A DNA stretch of 40,518 bases from an uncultured Flavonifractor sp. Its GTDB lineage: Bacteria; Bacillota; Clostridia; Oscillospirales; Oscillospiraceae. The first letter of the stretch is position 1; each line of letters starts with the position of its first letter. The stretch is taken from the NCBI GenBank assembly GCA_947384055.1, contig CANDFO010000017.1, forward strand, positions 1-40,518, in the 5' to 3' direction. The position numbers were made by a program, and so were the translations under genes. The notes beneath the pieces were generated by a model. That model was not told where the DNA came from and did not search any database. It worked only from the letters and a program-made list of their open reading frames with translations. This document shows positions 37,204-40,518 of the stretch, piece after piece.

Positions 37204-40176
37204 TCACCGGGCGGGCGCCTCCGCGGAGGAGGGCTCCGCCCCCCGGCCGGGCCGCAGCAGCAGGGCTATGGTGGCCTTCAGCTTATCCATGTCGATGGGC
37301 TTGGCGGTATGGGCGTTCATCCCGGCGGCCAGGGCTGTCTGAATATCCTCTTCAAAAGCGTTGGCGGTCATGGCGATAATGGGAATGCTCTTTGCCATGG
37401 GGTGGCCGCTGGCGCGGATGGCGCGGGTAGCCTCATAGCCGTCCATAACCGGCATCTGCACATCCATAAAAATCATGTCGAACTCCCCCGGCCGGGATTG
37501 TAAAAAGCGGTTCACCGCCTCCTGGCCATCGGAGACAATCTCACACTGGACGCCCTCCAGCTCCAGCAGCTCCAGCAGAATTTCCGCGTTGATCTCGTTG
37601 TCCTCCGCCGCCAGAATACGCAGGCCTTTCAGGGAGACCTCCTCCCGGGCCGGAGCGCTTATAAGGTTCTCCTCTCCCAGCACCTGAGCCACCGCCCGCT
37701 GAAAGCTGGAGCGGAAAAAGGGCTTGGGCAGGAACGCGTCAATGCCGCTGTCCTTTCCCGCTTCCCTGGCCTCCTCCAGGTCAAAGGAAGTCAGCACCAG
37801 GATGGGCACATCCGCCCCCACATCCCGGCGAATCCGGCGGGCGGTCTCCAGCCCGTCCATACCGGGCATTTTCCAGTCCAGCAGAATGATATGGTACGGC
37901 TGGCTGCGGGCATGGGCCTGCGCCGCCGCCTCCACCGCCGCAGCGCCGCAGGTGGCGCAGCTGACCTCCACTCCGGTGCCGTCCATGGCGTTGCGGACTT
38001 CCAGGCAGATGTCCTCCTCATCGTCCACCGCCAGCAGGCGGGTGATGCCGTGGCGCTGCCAGAAGGCGTCCTCCTGAACGGGATTGGCCGCCGCCAGCTC
38101 CAGCTCCACAGTAAAGGTGCTGCCCCGCTCCAGCTCGCTCTGAACGGAGATGGTTCCTCCCATCAAATCAATGATATTCTTTGTAATGGCCATCCCCAGG
38201 CCTGTGCCCTGAATTTCCCGGGTGGCCTCCGTAATCTCCCGGGCAAAGGGGTCGAATATGGTCTGTACAAAGCTCTCGCTCATGCCGAAGCCGTTGTCCG
38301 CAACGGTGAAGCGCAGATGGGCGCGGTCCGCCGTCTTCTCGTCCAGGCCCTGAACGGTCAGCGTAATCTCGCCCCCGTCCTGGGTGTACTTGACCGCGTT
38401 GGAGAGCAGGTTAATGAGCACCTGATTGAGCCGCAGCTTGTCGCCCAGCAGGAGCTCAGGCAGGCTCCCGCGGGTATACAGCTCAAAGCTCTGGTGCTTG
38501 GCCTGCGCCTGGGGGAGTATCATGGTGTGCAGCTCATCTATCAGCTGGGGCAGGCTGAACTGCGTGATGTTCAGGGAGGTCTTTCCGCTCTCGATTTTGC
38601 TCATATCGAGGATATCGTTAATCAGGCTGAGCAGATGCTGGCTGGACGAGGCGATTTTCCGCGCGGCTTCCCGTACCTTCTCAGGATTTTCGGCATCCTT
38701 GCCCAGCAGAATGGAAAAGCCCACAATGGCGTTCATCGGTGTGCGGATATCGTGGGACATGTTGGCCAGAAAATTGCTCTTGGCCTCGTTCGCGGCCCGG
38801 GCTGTGTGCAGCGCCTCCCCCAGCATTTCACACATCTGGCGCTCCTGGGTGCGGTTGGAGAGCATCAGAATGAACCGCTCCTGCTCCTCCAGGGAGCAGC
38901 GGTGGAGCAGCTCTTTAAACCATTGGAGCTCGTGGGTTTTGGCATGGGGGATATCCCGGTCCCCGGTCCAGGTGCCGCCCATGGGAATGGAGGCCAGCAC
39001 CTCCGGTGTGAGGGCCTCATGCTGCATCTCCGGAAAAATCTGCCCCGGTTCCGCGAACAGCAACCGCCGGACGTCTGCGCGGACATAGCTCTCCTCCAGG
39101 CCCAAAACCCGGTTCAGATTGGGGCTGACGTACTCCGCCTGGAACGTCTCGGGGGAAAACAGGACAAAAATGTCCTCCGTATTTTCCGTCAAAAGGTCAA
39201 ACAGCCGCTCCCTGGAGAGAATTTCCTGATTTTTTTTCCACATGCGGCGGCGGCTGCCCCGAGAGATAAAGAACACCACGCCGAAGGCGAGCAGCCCGAA
39301 AAGGACCGCCAGCACCACCAGCGTTACCACGGCGAAATGGTTCATATTGGAATTTACAACCTCCACCGGGGCGGTGCTCGCCAGCATCCAGTCAGAAATA
39401 CCCATAGGCTGATAACACAGATAATGGGGGACACCGTCCAGGCGGCAGGCCGTCACCCGCTGAACTCCGCCGACCCAGTCCCGGGAGACCGTCTCCAGGT
39501 CCGCCTGGTCCAGAAAACCTCTGCTGTCCAGATGGTCCAGCAGATTGTCGGGCTGCTCCCGGCTTTCCCGGGAGGAGAACAGCACGCGCCCGTCGGAGCT
39601 GATGACAAAGCAGTCGCTCTGGCCGGAAAAAGCGCTGATGCTCAGCGCTCTGGCCAGGCCGTCGCAGTCAAAGCTGATGCCAATGGCGGAATAATCAAAG
39701 CCCCGATACCGCCCCGGTTCGATGGGGACAGCGAAAATGGTTGTCCGGCCGGTTCCGTCCGGGCCGTCGGTCATCACGATCTCCTCGTACTCTCCCGCCT
39801 GCCCATCCAGATTGTTTTCCAGCGTCAGCGTTCCCGCGCCGCCCAGGTCGGTTATGTAGCGCCCGTCTCCCGACAGGAAGTAGAACGCTGTAAAATGCCA
39901 TGCGGACTTTTCCCCTTGAAGAAAGGCCGCCAGCTCCTCCGGATCTCCCTCTGACCTATCCGAGATATAATTCCGCCAGCTGCGCAGGAGCCGCCAGCTC
40001 CTGGTGACGGCGGAACGGAAGGTGCTGTTGATCTGCGTATAGATCTCCTCCAGATGGCCCACGCTCTCCTGATAAATCTGCTGGGAGGCAAACCTGGAAT
40101 AAGAGAGACTGATAAGCACAACCACAAGCAGGACTGCGCCGGTTGCGGCAGCCACTGACAGCTTTTTCCAGGTCAT
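37204..40176 (-). CDS. Hybrid sensor histidine kinase with two receiver domains
   Basis: A 990-residue membrane sensor. TM1 spans about 5-25, an extracytoplasmic Cache-like region about 26-280, and TM2 about 282-303. A PAS-like segment (330-440) leads to HisKA with NMSHDIRTPMNAIVG (His near 472), then HATPase motifs (NAVKYT, DNGFGM, GTGLGMAI). Receiver 1 (LLDWKMPGMDG, Asp near 766) and receiver 2 (FMDVQMPVMDG, Asp near 903) follow. No DNA-binding output. The ATG at 40176 is chosen because GGGGAGGA precedes it by 8 bases. The ATG 18 bases upstream would overlap that site. There is no partner regulator beside it. Signal unknown. Confidence 0.93.
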   Translation of the reverse strand: MTWKKLSVAAATGAVLLVVVLISLSYSRFASQQIYQESVGHLEEIYTQINSTFRSAVTRSWRLLRSWRNYISDRSEGDPEELAAFLQGEKSAWHFTAFYFLSGDGRYITDLGGAGTLTLENNLDGQAGEYEEIVMTDGPDGTGRTTIFAVPIEPGRYRGFDYSAIGISFDCDGLARALSISAFSGQSDCFVISSDGRVLFSSRESREQPDNLLDHLDSRGFLDQADLETVSRDWVGGVQRVTACRLDGVPHYLCYQPMGISDWMLASTAPVEVVNSNMNHFAVVTLVVLAVLFGLLAFGVVFFISRGSRRRMWKKNQEILSRERLFDLLTENTEDIFVLFSPETFQAEYVSPNLNRVLGLEESYVRADVRRLLFAEPGQIFPEMQHEALTPEVLASIPMGGTWTGDRDIPHAKTHELQWFKELLHRCSLEEQERFILMLSNRTQERQMCEMLGEALHTARAANEAKSNFLANMSHDIRTPMNAIVGFSILLGKDAENPEKVREAARKIASSSQHLLSLINDILDMSKIESGKTSLNITQFSLPQLIDELHTMILPQAQAKHQSFELYTRGSLPELLLGDKLRLNQVLINLLSNAVKYTQDGGEITLTVQGLDEKTADRAHLRFTVADNGFGMSESFVQTIFDPFAREITEATREIQGTGLGMAITKNIIDLMGGTISVQSELERGSTFTVELELAAANPVQEDAFWQRHGITRLLAVDDEEDICLEVRNAMDGTGVEVSCATCGAAAVEAAAQAHARSQPYHIILLDWKMPGMDGLETARRIRRDVGADVPILVLTSFDLEEAREAGKDSGIDAFLPKPFFRSSFQRAVAQVLGEENLISAPAREEVSLKGLRILAAEDNEINAEILLELLELEGVQCEIVSDGQEAVNRFLQSRPGEFDMIFMDVQMPVMDGYEATRAIRASGHPMAKSIPIIAMTANAFEEDIQTALAAGMNAHTAKPIDMDKLKATIALLLRPGRGAEPSSAEAPAR

Positions 40177-40258
40177 TGATGCGTTCCTCCCCATGTTCCA
40201 TCCTGCCGACTCTCACAGACGGCGGATATATAGTCAATGTGAAAACAGTGTCTATCTT

Positions 40259-40287
40259 ATTATACCAGCTTTTTACCGGGCTGACAA
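40259..40287 (-). promoter_or_regulatory. Promoter of the hybrid kinase gene
   Basis: Minus-strand TTGTCA, 17-base spacer, perfect TATAAT, about 83 bases before the ATG. Beyond it, 40290-40518 contains no gene I can support. Confidence 0.8.
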
Positions 40288-40518
40288 GAGTATGCCGTGG
40301 AGGGTATACAAAGGAAGAATTAAAGGAAGTCAAAGGGGGAAAAAGGGACCGTCCTTCCCGGATAGAGGGAAGGATACCGGTCTTTCTGTTCTCCAAAACG
40401 GTTGTAGCCTGAACGAAAACAGCAAGAACAGCCTGGAGATTCTCCAACTTTCTCGGAAAACATCTGCTCCGCCGGGCCAGTGTTGGGATATAATGACGCA
40501 AATCAGCGTTGACACCTT

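Noticed and set aside
37891..39954. A 687-codon plus-strand frame opposite the hybrid kinase
   Set aside because: Antisense shadow of the kinase, without known motifs.

Overview
The window looks like the chromosome of a GC-rich, Gram-positive, endospore-forming anaerobe of the class Clostridia, most likely an Oscillospiraceae-type gut bacterium. Supporting signs are spoVAD/spoVAE, CotF-like coat proteins, strong AGGAGG ribosome binding sites with several TTG/GTG starts, an anaerobic RNR activase (NrdG), lipoprotein-type ABC binding proteins and an ECF transporter S subunit. The lineage is inferred from gene content only. I found no rRNA, tRNA, CRISPR array, prophage or complete insertion sequence.

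Layout. 0-4.7 kb: a MATE exporter (minus), then spore genes (plus): spoVAD-spoVAE, a hypothetical protein and two small CotF-like coat proteins. 4.9-8.6 kb (minus): uppP and ftsK/spoIIIE. 8.9-9.7 kb (plus): a MerR/TipA-type regulator behind a promoter with the 19-bp spacer typical of MerR control. 10.3-23.9 kb (minus): twelve genes in one direction. In transcription order they are class II aldolase, PPi-type phosphofructokinase, triosephosphate isomerase paralogue, LarA-like protein, SsuCBA/TauCBA-type ABC importer, terminator, DUF4838 protein, NagB-like, NagA, ROK regulator and TauE/SafE permease. 24.1-27.7 kb (minus): a nucleoside/simple-sugar ABC transporter without its binding protein. 28.0-29.0 kb (minus): an ECF S component with a DUF4430 protein. 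29.4-32.4 kb (plus): two esterase-fold proteins and an ATP-grasp enzyme behind a strong promoter. 32.5-34.0 kb (minus): mntP, a glutaredoxin-like protein and nrdG, with tadA divergent to mntP. 35-40.2 kb (minus): a zinc-ribbon/TM/Ig-like protein, a permuted NlpC/P60-like protein and a large hybrid histidine kinase.

How genes fit together. The 10-24 kb block can be read as a route from an acetylated hexosamine phosphate (NagA, NagB-like) through a fructose phosphate (PFK, aldolase, TIM) to trioses, with its own importer, glycosidase-like enzyme and ROK regulator. Several members are divergent paralogues (NagB-like lacks a catalytic Asp; PFK has a PPi-type signature; LarA is not expected here), so the true substrate may be unusual. 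The esterase-esterase-ATP-grasp operon is the other candidate for an undescribed system.

The intergenic regions hold families of short structured repeats. Element A is about 196 bp with three hairpins (three copies and a fragment). Element B is a 161-bp MITE-like element with 20-bp terminal inverted repeats (two copies; one sits inside an A copy). Element C is 163 bp with 20-bp terminal inverted repeats. Element D is a GC-rich hairpin module.
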